Notes under the pieces: model-generated | The model's database searches: none | What the model was told of the DNA's origin: nothing | The model's input: the letters and a program-made list of their open reading frames with translations, nothing else | Assembly (NCBI GenBank): GCA_021324855.1 | Contig: JAJPIG010000011.1 | Span: 194,877 to 258,876 of the forward strand | Length of the DNA: 64,000 nt | Reading direction: 5' to 3' | Source: Pseudomonadota bacterium | GTDB taxonomy: Bacteria > Desulfobacterota > Binatia > Binatales > Binataceae | Translations under genes and position numbers: made by a program | Part shown: positions 28,011 to 36,494 of the stretch, piece by piece | Numbering within the stretch: position 1 is the stretch's first letter | Layout: the number at the start of each line of letters is the position of its first letter

Positions 28011-28631
28011 ATGACGCGGCTGCTGATCGCGACCACCAATCCGGCCAAGCTCGCCGAGTACCGACTTTTGATGCGAGGTTTCGCGATCGAGCTGGTGTCG
28101 CTGGCCGACCTCGAGATCGCCGATGCGCCAATCGAAAACGGCGCAACCTTCATTGCCAACGCGTTATTGAAAGCGCGCTTCTACTTTGATGCCGCGAAGC
28201 TGCCGACGCTCGCCGACGACGGTGGTCTTGAAATCGATGCGCTCGGCGGGGAGCCGGGCGTCCGATCCCATCGATGGCTTGGCGCGCGCGGCGGCGGGGA
28301 TCGCGAGCTGGCCGAAGAAGTGATTAACCGGATGCACGGCGTGCCGGACGCGCAGCGCACGGCGCGGCTCAAAGCCGCCGCGGCGATCGTGTGGCGCGAC
28401 GCGCACGCGCTTCACGAGCGCGCGGTCATCGCGGCGCTCGAAGGCGTTATCGCCGGGCGGGTCTATGATCGGATTCAGCCGGGGTTTCCGTATCGCGCAG
28501 TCCTCGTGATGCGCGACTCGGGAAAATACCTGGCCGAGCTGACCGAGGAAGAGGCCGCGGCGCTCAGCCAGCGGCGTGCGCTCGTCGAGCAGCTTCGCCC
28601 GGCCCTCGCGGCAATTGCTAAATCAGACTGA
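28011..28631 (+). CDS. rdgB: Non-canonical purine NTP pyrophosphatase (RdgB/HAM1)
   Basis: 206 residues. It removes dITP, dXTP and ITP from the nucleotide pool. The N-terminal nucleotide-binding motif is LLIATTNPAKLAEYRLLM. The active-site stretch is LADDGGLEIDALGGEPGVRS (the usual Ser after Asp-Asp is Gly here), and GAR plus YDRIQPGFPYRAVLVMRDSG follows. Length is typical. Its position behind ddl suggests shared transcription. Confidence 0.85.
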   Translation: MTRLLIATTNPAKLAEYRLLMRGFAIELVSLADLEIADAPIENGATFIANALLKARFYFDAAKLPTLADDGGLEIDALGGEPGVRSHRWLGARGGGDRELAEEVINRMHGVPDAQRTARLKAAAAIVWRDAHALHERAVIAALEGVIAGRVYDRIQPGFPYRAVLVMRDSGKYLAELTEEEAAALSQRRALVEQLRPALAAIAKSD

Positions 28632-28656
28632 GACCTGATGTGCGCGGGAAGCCGCA

Positions 28657-29871
28657 CTAGACCGCCTCGAGGAGCGCATGTTCGAGCTCGTGCAGTGTGC
28701 GCGACGGTATCAGCGCGGCGACGTGGCGCGCATACTGATTAATCGCGCTGTCGCCCGCGCCCCATCGCTCGGTCGGCTCGGGATTCAGCCAGTAAACCGC
28801 GCGACATCGATGGGCGATATCGCCGAGCAGGTCGGCGCGCGCCGGACGGCGATTGTTGCGGCCGTCGCCCAGAACGATCATCAGCGTGGCCGGACCGAGC
28901 AGTTCGCTGCGCCGCTCCCATAGTTCCTCCAGCACGCGACCGAAATCTGAGCGCGCGTAGGGATCGAGCGTCGGCGTCATCACCAGATGTCCGTCCTCGA
29001 AGCCGGCTTCCGCGAGATGATCGATGTAGACGAAGCTCCGCACGCGATGGAACGACTCGCGAACGCCCGCGATCAATTCGAGCATCAGGGTTGCTGCGTA
29101 ACGCACCGAGCCCGAGACGTCGGCGAGAATCAGGACATCGATATGACGCGGACGGCGCGCGCGGAAGCGGAGATCGACGAGCGTGCCGCCGCGTTGGGTC
29201 GCGGCGCGTATCGTGCGGCGGAAATCGACCCGGCCGCGCCCCGTGATCTTCAGCCGCCGGCCGAGGCGCACGCGAAACCGACGGATCAGAATCGCGAGTA
29301 GATCGTGCGCCATCTCGTAGTCGAGCGCGGAGTAATGCTCAAAGGGCGCGCGTTCGATCGCGGCGAGCCGCGCCTGTCGCGTCGCCTCGGTTCCCACCGC
29401 CTCGCGGCGCTCGGAATTTTTCTCGCCGGCCTCGTCACTGAAATCTCTATCGGCTTCGCCCGCGGGCTTAATACGCACTTGATCCGATTGCCCCGGTTTC
29501 TGAATTTTTGCTTTACGAGCGGCCTTCGCGATGCTCTCCTCAGGCTCCTCGCGCGGCCGGGGCATCACGCCCGCACCGGAATTCGGGGGACCGCCGCGCG
29601 CCGCGCGCGCCCCGCTGTGCGAATCTGATTGGCGCGGCTCGGCTGCATGCGCGCGGCCAAAGAACTGCGCGTAGGCGCGATCGAAGAGCGGACGGTCGGC
29701 CTCGTCCTTGATTAAACTCGCGGCGAGCGCCTCGCGCATCGGGCCACGCTCGAAACCCGCCGCCGCCACCGCGCGCATCGCATCGAGCGTCTCGGCGACC
29801 GAGATCCGCACGCCTTCGCCGCGCAGCTCGTCGACGAAACGCAGGAGCTGCTCGCGCATCGGGGTCGTCAT
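28657..29871 (-). CDS. CoxE-like VWA domain protein (partner of MoxR ATPase)
   Basis: 404 residues. The N-terminal helical region (about 1-90) is followed by a charged, low-complexity linker (EKNSERREAVGTEATRQARLA). The C-terminal VWA domain carries a metal site at ILADVSGSVRYAA (D-x-S-G-S), later TLDPYARSDFGRVLEEL and LGDGRNN. This is the CoxE/YeiN-like group that works with MoxR AAA+ ATPases to mature or remodel metal enzymes and complexes. Its start overlaps the MoxR stop (ATGA at 29868-29871). No carbon-monoxide dehydrogenase genes are nearby. Confidence 0.85.
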   Translation of the reverse strand: MTTPMREQLLRFVDELRGEGVRISVAETLDAMRAVAAAGFERGPMREALAASLIKDEADRPLFDRAYAQFFGRAHAAEPRQSDSHSGARAARGGPPNSGAGVMPRPREEPEESIAKAARKAKIQKPGQSDQVRIKPAGEADRDFSDEAGEKNSERREAVGTEATRQARLAAIERAPFEHYSALDYEMAHDLLAILIRRFRVRLGRRLKITGRGRVDFRRTIRAATQRGGTLVDLRFRARRPRHIDVLILADVSGSVRYAATLMLELIAGVRESFHRVRSFVYIDHLAEAGFEDGHLVMTPTLDPYARSDFGRVLEELWERRSELLGPATLMIVLGDGRNNRRPARADLLGDIAHRCRAVYWLNPEPTERWGAGDSAINQYARHVAALIPSRTLHELEHALLEAV

Positions 29872-30746
29872 CGCGGATGCGAATGCGAAATCAGTGCTCC
29901 GACCTTGCTCTCGATCTTCACGCGGTCGTCCTCATGCTTGAGCAAAAGCCCGAGCGTCGCGCGCACCGATGCAGCCTCGAGTTCACGCACGCCGAGCCGC
30001 GTCAACGCGCGCGCCCAATCCAGCGACTCCGCGATCGAGGGCGGTTTTTTGAGCCCGGCCTTGCGCAGAGCGTTGACGAAGCGCGCCGCCTGCTCCGCCA
30101 GCTTTGTGTCGAGCTCCGGCACCTTGATTTCGATGATGCGCCGCTCCTGATCGATCGACGGAAAATCGATGAACAGATGGAGGCATCGCCGGCGGAGCGC
30201 CTCCGAAAGCTCGCGCGCGCGATTCGAGGTCAGCACCACTGCGGGACGCTCGCGCGCCCGGATGGTGCCGAGCTCCGGGATGCTCACCTGGAAATCGGAG
30301 AGCAGCTCGAGCATGAAGGCCTCGAACTCCTCGTCGGCCTTGTCGACCTCGTCGATCAAAAGCACCACCCGATGCGGCGCGAGGATCGCGCGCAACAGCG
30401 GCCGCTCGAGCAGATAGTCGCGCGAGAAGAGATGCTCCGAAACGTCCTCCCATCGAAGCCCCTGGTACTCGTCGGCCTGCAGGCGCAAAAGCTGCTTCTG
30501 ATAGTTCCATTCGTAGAGGGCCCGCGCCTCGTCGAGCCCCTCGTAGCACTGCAGCCGGATGAGCTCGGTGTGGAGCATCGCGGCGACGACCTTGGCGACC
30601 TCGGTCTTGCCGGAGCCCGCGGGCCCCTCGATCAGGAGCGGCTTGTCGAGCGCTAGCGCGAGGAAGATCGCGGTCTCGATGCGCTGATTCGCGATATAGC
30701 CGGCATCGCGCAATCCCTCGCTGACGTTTTCGGGAGTGATCTGCAT
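29868..30746 (-). CDS. MoxR-family AAA+ ATPase
   Basis: 292 residues from the ATG at 30746. Walker A is GPAGSGKTE, Walker B VVLLIDEVDKAD, sensor 1 PAVVLTSNRARE and an Arg-rich RRRCLHLFIDFPS. The IRLQCYEGLD segment is typical of the MoxR subfamily that pairs with CoxE-like VWA proteins. It is coupled to the VWA gene and begins 8 bases after the uracil-DNA glycosylase gene; an in-frame GTG/ATG extension to 30785 would overlap that gene and is disfavoured. It likely acts as a chaperone-like remodeler. Confidence 0.87.
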   Translation of the reverse strand: MQITPENVSEGLRDAGYIANQRIETAIFLALALDKPLLIEGPAGSGKTEVAKVVAAMLHTELIRLQCYEGLDEARALYEWNYQKQLLRLQADEYQGLRWEDVSEHLFSRDYLLERPLLRAILAPHRVVLLIDEVDKADEEFEAFMLELLSDFQVSIPELGTIRARERPAVVLTSNRARELSEALRRRCLHLFIDFPSIDQERRIIEIKVPELDTKLAEQAARFVNALRKAGLKKPPSIAESLDWARALTRLGVRELEAASVRATLGLLLKHEDDRVKIESKVGALISHSHPR

Positions 30747-30753
30747 CGACGGT

Positions 30754-31401
30754 TCAGGATTGCGGCTTACAGGAAGCCGAGTCAATCAGGCGGGCGAGCC
30801 GCGCAAAATCACGGGCGTAGGCGCGTACGGGATAGGCGCCGCGAATTACATAGCCCGGATGATAGATGGCGACATAAGTTGCACCGTCGCGAAGCACTGC
30901 TTTCGCGCTGTGCGGATCGAACGCCGCATCGCGGCCGACCAGTTCGCGCCATGCGATGCGCCCGAGGCATACGACGATTCGCGGGTGCACCATTTCGAGC
31001 TCTCGCATCAGATGATCGCGGCAGTTCGCGATTTCGCGCGCGCTGGGGTCGCGATTGCGCCCGGCGGCATCGCGCGGATTGCATCGCACCAAGTTGGTGA
31101 TGAAGACGCGGCGCAAGCCGGCGCGCCGGATCATCTCGCGCAGCATCCGGCCGGAGCGATCGCCGCTGAACGGGACGCCGGTACGATCGCCGCCGAAGCG
31201 TCCCGGCGCGATCCCGACGAACATCACGTCCGCCGGCATCCGGCCGGCTCCGGGCACGGCGCGCGAGCGACTTGCCACCAGCGCGGGGCATCGGAGACAT
31301 TCGAGAATCGAGGCGCGGATCGCGTCCCGGCTAGAGCAGTTCTTTTTCCTCGACGGCGCGGTACTCGGCGTCGCCGAGTGCCTGGGCCTTGCGGCTTCCA
31401 T
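30754..31401 (-). CDS. Uracil-DNA glycosylase superfamily (Fe-S type, family 4/5-like)
   Basis: The conserved body is about 190 residues. Four Cys suited to an iron-sulphur cluster are seen: LECLRCP, NLVRCNP and IANCRDH. Motif A is GIAPGRFGGDRTGVPFSGD, closer to family 5 (UdgB) than to family 4, which has GEAPG. The C-terminal motif is YHPGYVIRGA. It removes uracil or other deaminated bases from DNA. The start is uncertain: the CxxC must be included, and the nearest upstream ATG codons (31401 and 31410) lie inside the 3' end of thyX, giving about 70 bases of overlap; a rare ATT start at about 31308 is the alternative. Confidence 0.75.
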   Translation of the reverse strand: MEAARPRHSATPSTAPSRKKNCSSRDAIRASILECLRCPALVASRSRAVPGAGRMPADVMFVGIAPGRFGGDRTGVPFSGDRSGRMLREMIRRAGLRRVFITNLVRCNPRDAAGRNRDPSAREIANCRDHLMRELEMVHPRIVVCLGRIAWRELVGRDAAFDPHSAKAVLRDGATYVAIYHPGYVIRGAYPVRAYARDFARLARLIDSASCKPQS

Positions 31402-32158
31402 AGCGATCATGAAGTTCGAACAGCGCCGCCTTGTGCGGGCGCACCCTGCCGATCGGGCACTTTTGCCAATCCTCAAGCGATTCGTCGCAGTAGCCCATCC
31501 GGTTCTCGCCGCACTTGGGTTGCAGGAAAAGCGCGACTTCGGGGAGTACGCGCTTCACCTCCGCGCGCATCATCGCAACCATCCGGCGGATCTCCCATTG
31601 CGCGCGCACGCAGAGCCGCACGTCGCAGATGTGCAGCAGCTCGGCGAAGTTGACCATCACGTGAAAGTTGGTCGGTGCGGCGTTGGGCAGCACGAAGCGC
31701 GCGTCCTCGGCTGGGATCCCAGCCTTGAGCGCACGCGCGTAAAGCTCCGAGGTGCGATCGAGCAGCGCGGCGAAGTCGTCCTCGAGACCGGCGCGTCGCC
31801 ACGACTCGGGCATCACGAAAGCGAGGCGATCCTGCTTGAACTTCACGTAGCGCTGACTCTGCTGCTCGAAGCTGATGCCGACGCGATGACGGACGAACTG
31901 ATGCGACAGCGAGCGTGAGACATTGGCGATCGCGAACCAGAAGACCACCTGTTCAAGCGGCGACGAATGGCCGGTCTTGAGCCGCTCGCCGATAAACTCG
32001 CGGATCTTCTCGTGGCTGATTTTCCGGGCTTCGATTTTTTCCCAGATTTCGATCGGCGTCTCGGAACTGTAGCAGGTGCGGAAGGCGGCGTAGAGCTTTT
32101 CGAGCGGCGCCGCCGCGAAATCGATCAACTTGACCTGCATCGAGGTGTGATTGCTCAT
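31331..32158 (-). CDS. thyX: Flavin-dependent thymidylate synthase
   Basis: 275 residues. It makes dTMP from dUMP with FAD and methylenetetrahydrofolate. The ThyX signature R-H-R-x7-S is seen as QFVRHRVGISFEQQSQRY; GHSSPLEQVVFWFAI and a later QWEIRRMVAMM also match the FAD and dUMP-binding regions. Family members are usually 220-260 residues, so this one is slightly long at the C-terminus. Co-orientation with uracil-DNA glycosylase links two enzymes that keep uracil out of DNA. It is divergent from pyrD. Confidence 0.93.
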   Translation of the reverse strand: MSNHTSMQVKLIDFAAAPLEKLYAAFRTCYSSETPIEIWEKIEARKISHEKIREFIGERLKTGHSSPLEQVVFWFAIANVSRSLSHQFVRHRVGISFEQQSQRYVKFKQDRLAFVMPESWRRAGLEDDFAALLDRTSELYARALKAGIPAEDARFVLPNAAPTNFHVMVNFAELLHICDVRLCVRAQWEIRRMVAMMRAEVKRVLPEVALFLQPKCGENRMGYCDESLEDWQKCPIGRVRPHKAALFELHDRYGSRKAQALGDAEYRAVEEKELL

Positions 32159-32304
32159 GGTCGGGGCCGCGCGCTTCAGTTCCGCTCGCGACGTCTCAAT
32201 CTAGCCCGAAGCGCCACCGACTGCATCGCGCGGGCCTGTTTATTATTAACACGCGGAGACATCCGATTGCGTGGGGCCGGCGCGGCTTCTACAGTCCTCT
32301 CTCG

Positions 32305-33375
32305 ATGACGGCCGTGTCGCACCTGCTCTACCGCTCCCTGCTGCGGCCGATCCTGTTCCAGCTCGATGCGGAAACTGCCCATCGGGCGACGCTCGCGGCG
32401 CTCGGTGTGCTTCCTGCGATCCGCCGCGCCGATCCGCCGGCGCTCGCAACCCGCGTCTGGAACATCGATTTTTCCAACCCGGTCGGCTTGGCCGCCGGGC
32501 TCGACAAGGACGCCCGCGCGATGGGCGCGTGGGAGACGCTGGGCTTCGGCTTTGCCGAACTCGGCACGATCACGCCGCTGGCGCAGCCGGGGAACGAGCG
32601 GCCTCGGATGTGGCGGCTTACCGAGCATCGCGCGATCATCAATCGACTGGGGTTTCCGAGCCTCGGAAAGGATGCAGCGATGCGGCGCGTCGAAAGATTT
32701 CGCGCCCATCCGCGGCGCATCCGGATCGGATTGAATTTCGGCCCGAATCGCAGCACACCGCCAGAGAAAATCGCCGACGACTACGCGCGCCTGATCGCCG
32801 AAATGGGCTGGCTCGCCGACTTCATTGTGATCAACGTGAGCTCGCCGAACACGCCCGGGCTGCGCGATTGGCAGGCGCCCCAGGCGCTCGCTGCCCTGCT
32901 CGATCGAATCGTCGCCGCGCGCCGTGCGCTCCAAACCGCACCTCCATTGCTCGTCAAGCTCGCGCCCGATTTCGACGCCGCCGCGATCGTCGAAATCTGT
33001 ACGGCCGCCGCGGCCCATGGCGCGGATGGCTTCGTCGCCGGCAACACCACGCTGGCGCGCGCCGAGTACGGACTTGTCGACGCGCCGCCCGGAGGACTCA
33101 GCGGATCGCCGCTGCTGGCGAGGGCGCGCGCGCTAATCCAGACCGTCTATCGCGCGACGGAAGGCCGTCTCCCGATCATCGGCGTGGGCGGGATCTTCAG
33201 CGCCGAGGATGCGTGGGGTCATCTCGCGGCCGGCGCCAGCCTGGTGGAAATCTACACCGGCTTCATTTACGAGGGTCCGGCGCTCGTCGGAACCATCAAG
33301 CGCGGTCTGATGCGCTTGATGCGGAAGGGTGGATGGCGCTCTATTAGCGAAGTGACCGGCAGCGAGGCGAGATGA
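32305..33375 (+). CDS. pyrD: Dihydroorotate dehydrogenase (quinone), class 2
   Basis: 356 residues. It oxidises dihydroorotate to orotate in pyrimidine synthesis and passes electrons to quinone. The N-terminal helical membrane-associated part (SLLRPILFQLDAETAHRATL) marks class 2. Flavin and substrate motifs are NPVGLAAGLDKDA, FGFAELGTITP, GFPSLG, the catalytic-base region VINVSSPNTPGLR and VGVGGIFSAEDAW. Next to thyX and uracil-DNA glycosylase it makes a small pyrimidine-related neighbourhood. Confidence 0.93.
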   Translation: MTAVSHLLYRSLLRPILFQLDAETAHRATLAALGVLPAIRRADPPALATRVWNIDFSNPVGLAAGLDKDARAMGAWETLGFGFAELGTITPLAQPGNERPRMWRLTEHRAIINRLGFPSLGKDAAMRRVERFRAHPRRIRIGLNFGPNRSTPPEKIADDYARLIAEMGWLADFIVINVSSPNTPGLRDWQAPQALAALLDRIVAARRALQTAPPLLVKLAPDFDAAAIVEICTAAAAHGADGFVAGNTTLARAEYGLVDAPPGGLSGSPLLARARALIQTVYRATEGRLPIIGVGGIFSAEDAWGHLAAGASLVEIYTGFIYEGPALVGTIKRGLMRLMRKGGWRSISEVTGSEAR

Positions 33376-33408
33376 CTTGCACGCCCCAGCCGGTCTGAAG
33401 GAGGCATC

Positions 33409-34224
33409 ATGGCGACCGATCAATACCTGGTGGATGCGCGCTGGCTCAGAGAGCATCGCGATGACCCGGCGGTAATCATCGTCGATGCGCGGCCGCCGAA
33501 GGACTACTGGGCGGGACATCTTGCCGGCGCGCGCCATTTCGATCCTTACCCATTCGCCTTTTATGACACGAGCGAGCATGGCCTGCAGGTGTTCCGCAAG
33601 CAGATGGAATGGATCTGCTCGACGCTCGGGATCAGCGGCAAAGAGACCGTCGTGTTCTATGAAGATGACTCCGGGATGCGCGCGGCGCGCGGCGCGTGGG
33701 CGCTCGAATACGTGGGGCACCACGGCGCTAAAATGCTGGACGGCGGACTCAAGGCGCTGGCCGGCGAGAAGCTCGTGACCGAGGCGCCGGCGGTCAAGGC
33801 GACGCCGTTTCGCGAGCATGAGCATCCGGAGATCGTCGCCTCGCTGAGCTATACTCGCGAGCGTCTCGGCACGCCCGGAGTGCAGATTTTCGATGTGCGT
33901 ACTCCAGAGGAGTACTACGGCGAGAACGTGCGGGCGCGTCATGGCGGCGCGATTCCCGGTGCGATTCATCAGGAGTGGATCCATTTCAAGAATTCTGCGG
34001 GCGCCTTCGAGTCGCCCGAGGAACTGCGCGAGCGCTTCACCAGGCTCGGACTGAACCCGGCCTCCGAGGTCATCACCTACTGCCAGGGCGGCTACCGCGC
34101 GGCGCATGCCTACATCGCGCTGAAGCGCGCGGGCTTCACACGCGTGCGCAATTACCTCGGCTCGTGGGCGGAATGGGGCAATCACGACGATGTGCCGATC
34201 GATCATCCGACGCGCCAATCGTAG
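33409..34224 (+). CDS. Sulfurtransferase with two rhodanese domains
   Basis: 271 residues. The N-terminal domain (about 8-125) has DARPPKDYWAGHLAGARHFD but no active Cys at the end. The C-terminal domain (about 145-265) carries the persulfide Cys in TYCQGGYRAAHAYIAL. This is the layout of thiosulfate/3-mercaptopyruvate sulfurtransferases; the CQGG-YR loop is closer to thiosulfate-type rhodaneses than to the CGSGVTA loop of mercaptopyruvate enzymes. GGAGG lies ahead of the ATG. The next gene starts 3 bases downstream. Confidence 0.87.
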   Translation: MATDQYLVDARWLREHRDDPAVIIVDARPPKDYWAGHLAGARHFDPYPFAFYDTSEHGLQVFRKQMEWICSTLGISGKETVVFYEDDSGMRAARGAWALEYVGHHGAKMLDGGLKALAGEKLVTEAPAVKATPFREHEHPEIVASLSYTRERLGTPGVQIFDVRTPEEYYGENVRARHGGAIPGAIHQEWIHFKNSAGAFESPEELRERFTRLGLNPASEVITYCQGGYRAAHAYIALKRAGFTRVRNYLGSWAEWGNHDDVPIDHPTRQS

Positions 34225-34227
34225 GCG

Positions 34228-34839
34228 ATGCCGCCAATCCTGCTGCTCACCGGGTTTGCGCCGTTCGGCGGCGAGCGGGTGAATCCGTCGTGGGAGGTGG
34301 CGCGCCGGTTCAAACGCAGGACGATCGACGGCCTCGAAGTCAGGGCAATGCGGCTGCCGGTCGCGATGGGGCCGGCGACGCGGCGCGTCGCGGAATCGAT
34401 CGCGAGGGTTAAGCCGCAGGCGGTGCTCGGTCTCGGTCAGGCCGGCGGACGGCCGGCACTTTCGCTCGAACGGGTCGCGATCAATCTTTTCTCGAAAGAC
34501 GAAGCGGGCGGCGGAGGGCGGAGCCGCGCAGTGATCGCGGGCGCGCCCGATGCTTACTTCGCGCGGCTGCCGCTCGATCGGATGCTCAATGCGCTCATGC
34601 GCGAGGGCATCCCCGCCGCGTTATCGCTGAGTGCAGGAGCGTTTGTCTGCAACGCGGTAATGTACGCCGGCTTGCACGCGATGCGCCGGAACCCGGCGAT
34701 TCCGGTCGGTTTTATCCATCTACCGTACGAGGCGCGTCAGGCGGCGCGCCATCGTGGTGCGCCGAGCATGACGCTCGATCTGATGGTCCGCGCAGTCGAG
34801 TTGGCGATTATCACGATCGCGCGCGAAGTGGGCGGGTAG
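34228..34839 (+). CDS. pcp: Pyroglutamyl-peptidase I (cysteine peptidase C15)
   Basis: 203 residues. It removes N-terminal pyroglutamate from peptides. Family signatures are LLTGFAPFGGERVNPSWEV, the Glu of LSLERVAIN, the catalytic Cys in SAGAFVCNAVMYAGLH and the catalytic His in VGFIHLPYEARQA. Length fits. It follows the rhodanese gene at 3 bases, so both are probably on one transcript. The substitution of A for E in TGFAPFGG (usual TGFEPFGG) is mild. Confidence 0.88.
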   Translation: MPPILLLTGFAPFGGERVNPSWEVARRFKRRTIDGLEVRAMRLPVAMGPATRRVAESIARVKPQAVLGLGQAGGRPALSLERVAINLFSKDEAGGGGRSRAVIAGAPDAYFARLPLDRMLNALMREGIPAALSLSAGAFVCNAVMYAGLHAMRRNPAIPVGFIHLPYEARQAARHRGAPSMTLDLMVRAVELAIITIAREVGG

Positions 34840-34853
34840 AGACAGAATCCCTA

Positions 34854-36011
34854 TCAGGCTGAAACGGCGGGGGCGGGGCGCGGCGAGCTGGGTTTCTGGT
34901 GGATGCCACACAAGAGGTCGCGCAGCTTGTCGGGATTTACCGGCTTCTTGAAAATGGCGCCCTCAAGCCCGCGCATCCGGCTGCGCTTGATGACGTGATC
35001 CTTGTCGTAATAGTAGGCGGTCATCAGGATGCACGGCAGGTCGGGAAACTCCTCCTTGACGCGCAGGTAGAACTCGTAGCCGTCCATCTCCGGCATCACG
35101 ACGTCCGACAACACTGCATCGACGCGCACGTTGCGGATGAGGCCCAGCGCGGCGCTGGGGCGGGTCGCCGTGTAGACCACACATCGCTCGGCGCGCAGGA
35201 TGTCCGCGAGCGAATTGACGACCGAGACGTCATCGTCGAGCACCAACACCGCCATTCCGGAGAGCGGCCATTCTCTGGCGGGACGCGGCTGGCCGTTCGC
35301 CGCGGTCTCCTCGGAAACGACTTCGCAGGCGAGATCGGCCATCCGCTTGCCCTTGAGATAATCGCGCGTGATGTACTTGCCGGTGCGCGCCATGTCGTCG
35401 AGCCGGCGGACGATCGCCTGCACGCGCTTGACGCCGAGCCGAATCGATTCGAGGCGTTCGTTTTCGACCACGCGCTCCGCGCCGCTCAGATGCATTTCCA
35501 TGTCGCGCCCAAGCAGGTCGAGATTGTTCGTGATGCTTTCGAGGGGGTTGTTGATCTCATGGGCGAGGCTGACGGCGATTTCGCCGGCGGTCGCAAGCTG
35601 CTCCCGCTGGCGCATCTGGCGGATATCGCGGGCGAAGCCGATCGATCCGACCTCGCGATGTTCGTCGTCGTAAATAATCGAGCCGGAAATCGCTACCGGC
35701 AGGTCTTGATTGTCCTTGTCGCGGAAAACGGTTTCAAAATTCGAGATGCGGCCCGAGTCGGGTGACTCGCGCATCGCCTTCATCACGCGGCGTGCCTCGT
35801 CGATCGACGGATAGATGCGGGTGACTTTCTGCCCGATAATCTCGCTCGGAACATAGTGGAGGCTTCGACGCGCGCTGTCGTTGTAATAGATCACCACGCC
35901 GTCACGGTCGACGGCGATCACGATGTCGGGCGAACTTTCGATCAGCCTGTATAGGTATTTTTTTTCGAGTGAAAGCATGGAGATATTAGAACGCTCCTGA
36001 GCGGTAGTCAT
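34854..36011 (-). CDS. PAS-HisKA-receiver protein without an ATPase domain
   Basis: 385 residues from the ATG at 36011 (GGATAG upstream). A PAS domain covers about 18-130 (LIESSPDIVIAVDRDGVVIY). A dimerisation/His-phosphotransfer helix has His151 in LAHEINNPLESITNNL. A receiver domain occupies about 253-370 with Asp259-Asp260, phosphoacceptor Asp303 (LSDVVMPEMDGYEF) and Lys356. Between HisKA (ending about 215) and the receiver there is only about 35 residues, so the HATPase_c domain that would phosphorylate His151 is absent. The frame is open throughout and no frameshift is needed. It may relay phosphate from another kinase. Confidence 0.82.
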   Translation of the reverse strand: MTTAQERSNISMLSLEKKYLYRLIESSPDIVIAVDRDGVVIYYNDSARRSLHYVPSEIIGQKVTRIYPSIDEARRVMKAMRESPDSGRISNFETVFRDKDNQDLPVAISGSIIYDDEHREVGSIGFARDIRQMRQREQLATAGEIAVSLAHEINNPLESITNNLDLLGRDMEMHLSGAERVVENERLESIRLGVKRVQAIVRRLDDMARTGKYITRDYLKGKRMADLACEVVSEETAANGQPRPAREWPLSGMAVLVLDDDVSVVNSLADILRAERCVVYTATRPSAALGLIRNVRVDAVLSDVVMPEMDGYEFYLRVKEEFPDLPCILMTAYYYDKDHVIKRSRMRGLEGAIFKKPVNPDKLRDLLCGIHQKPSSPRPAPAVSA

Positions 36012-36494
36012 CGCTATCCGACGCTGCCGTGCGATATCAGATTGTTGAAGGCGTGATTGTACAGGGAAAGAACCCGGTAAATCCTCGAGTCTAACGCGGT
36101 CCCCTCGGACGGTTTCAGACACATGTGCGTCGCCACCATCCCCACATACCTCGCTAGCACCATCATTCACTACATCATACCCCTGCGTATGGTGAAAGAG
36201 GCACTTGTGGCTAAATTCAGCCCCTTATGGCCAGTCGGCGGCACCATCGTCGGGATCACTCCACAGGGAACGAGAGCTATCTAGGACAGATCGCGGCCGG
36301 TGGTCAAACATCATTCGGAAGCGGCGTCGGTCGTCTATACTGTGATAGAGCTCCGATACTGGGCATTCTGCCGCTCAGCGCGATTGCCCAAGAAAACGGC
36401 CATCGCCGCCGATGGCGCCGGATCGCGAATGTGATGGCCGGTCAGTTGCTAGATGCGACCCTTGAACCTAGAATTGGTCAAGGAGATTTTGCTA
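36012..36494. other. Long intergenic region between divergent signalling genes
   Basis: About 480 bases separate the PAS-HisKA-receiver gene (minus) and the VWA gene (plus). A TATACT box at 36336-36341 could be a -10 element but has a poor -35 partner (TTCGGA, 36314-36319). I see no terminator or believable gene; short frames here have atypical composition. It should carry the promoters of both units, including that of the phospho-signalling cluster. Confidence 0.35.
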
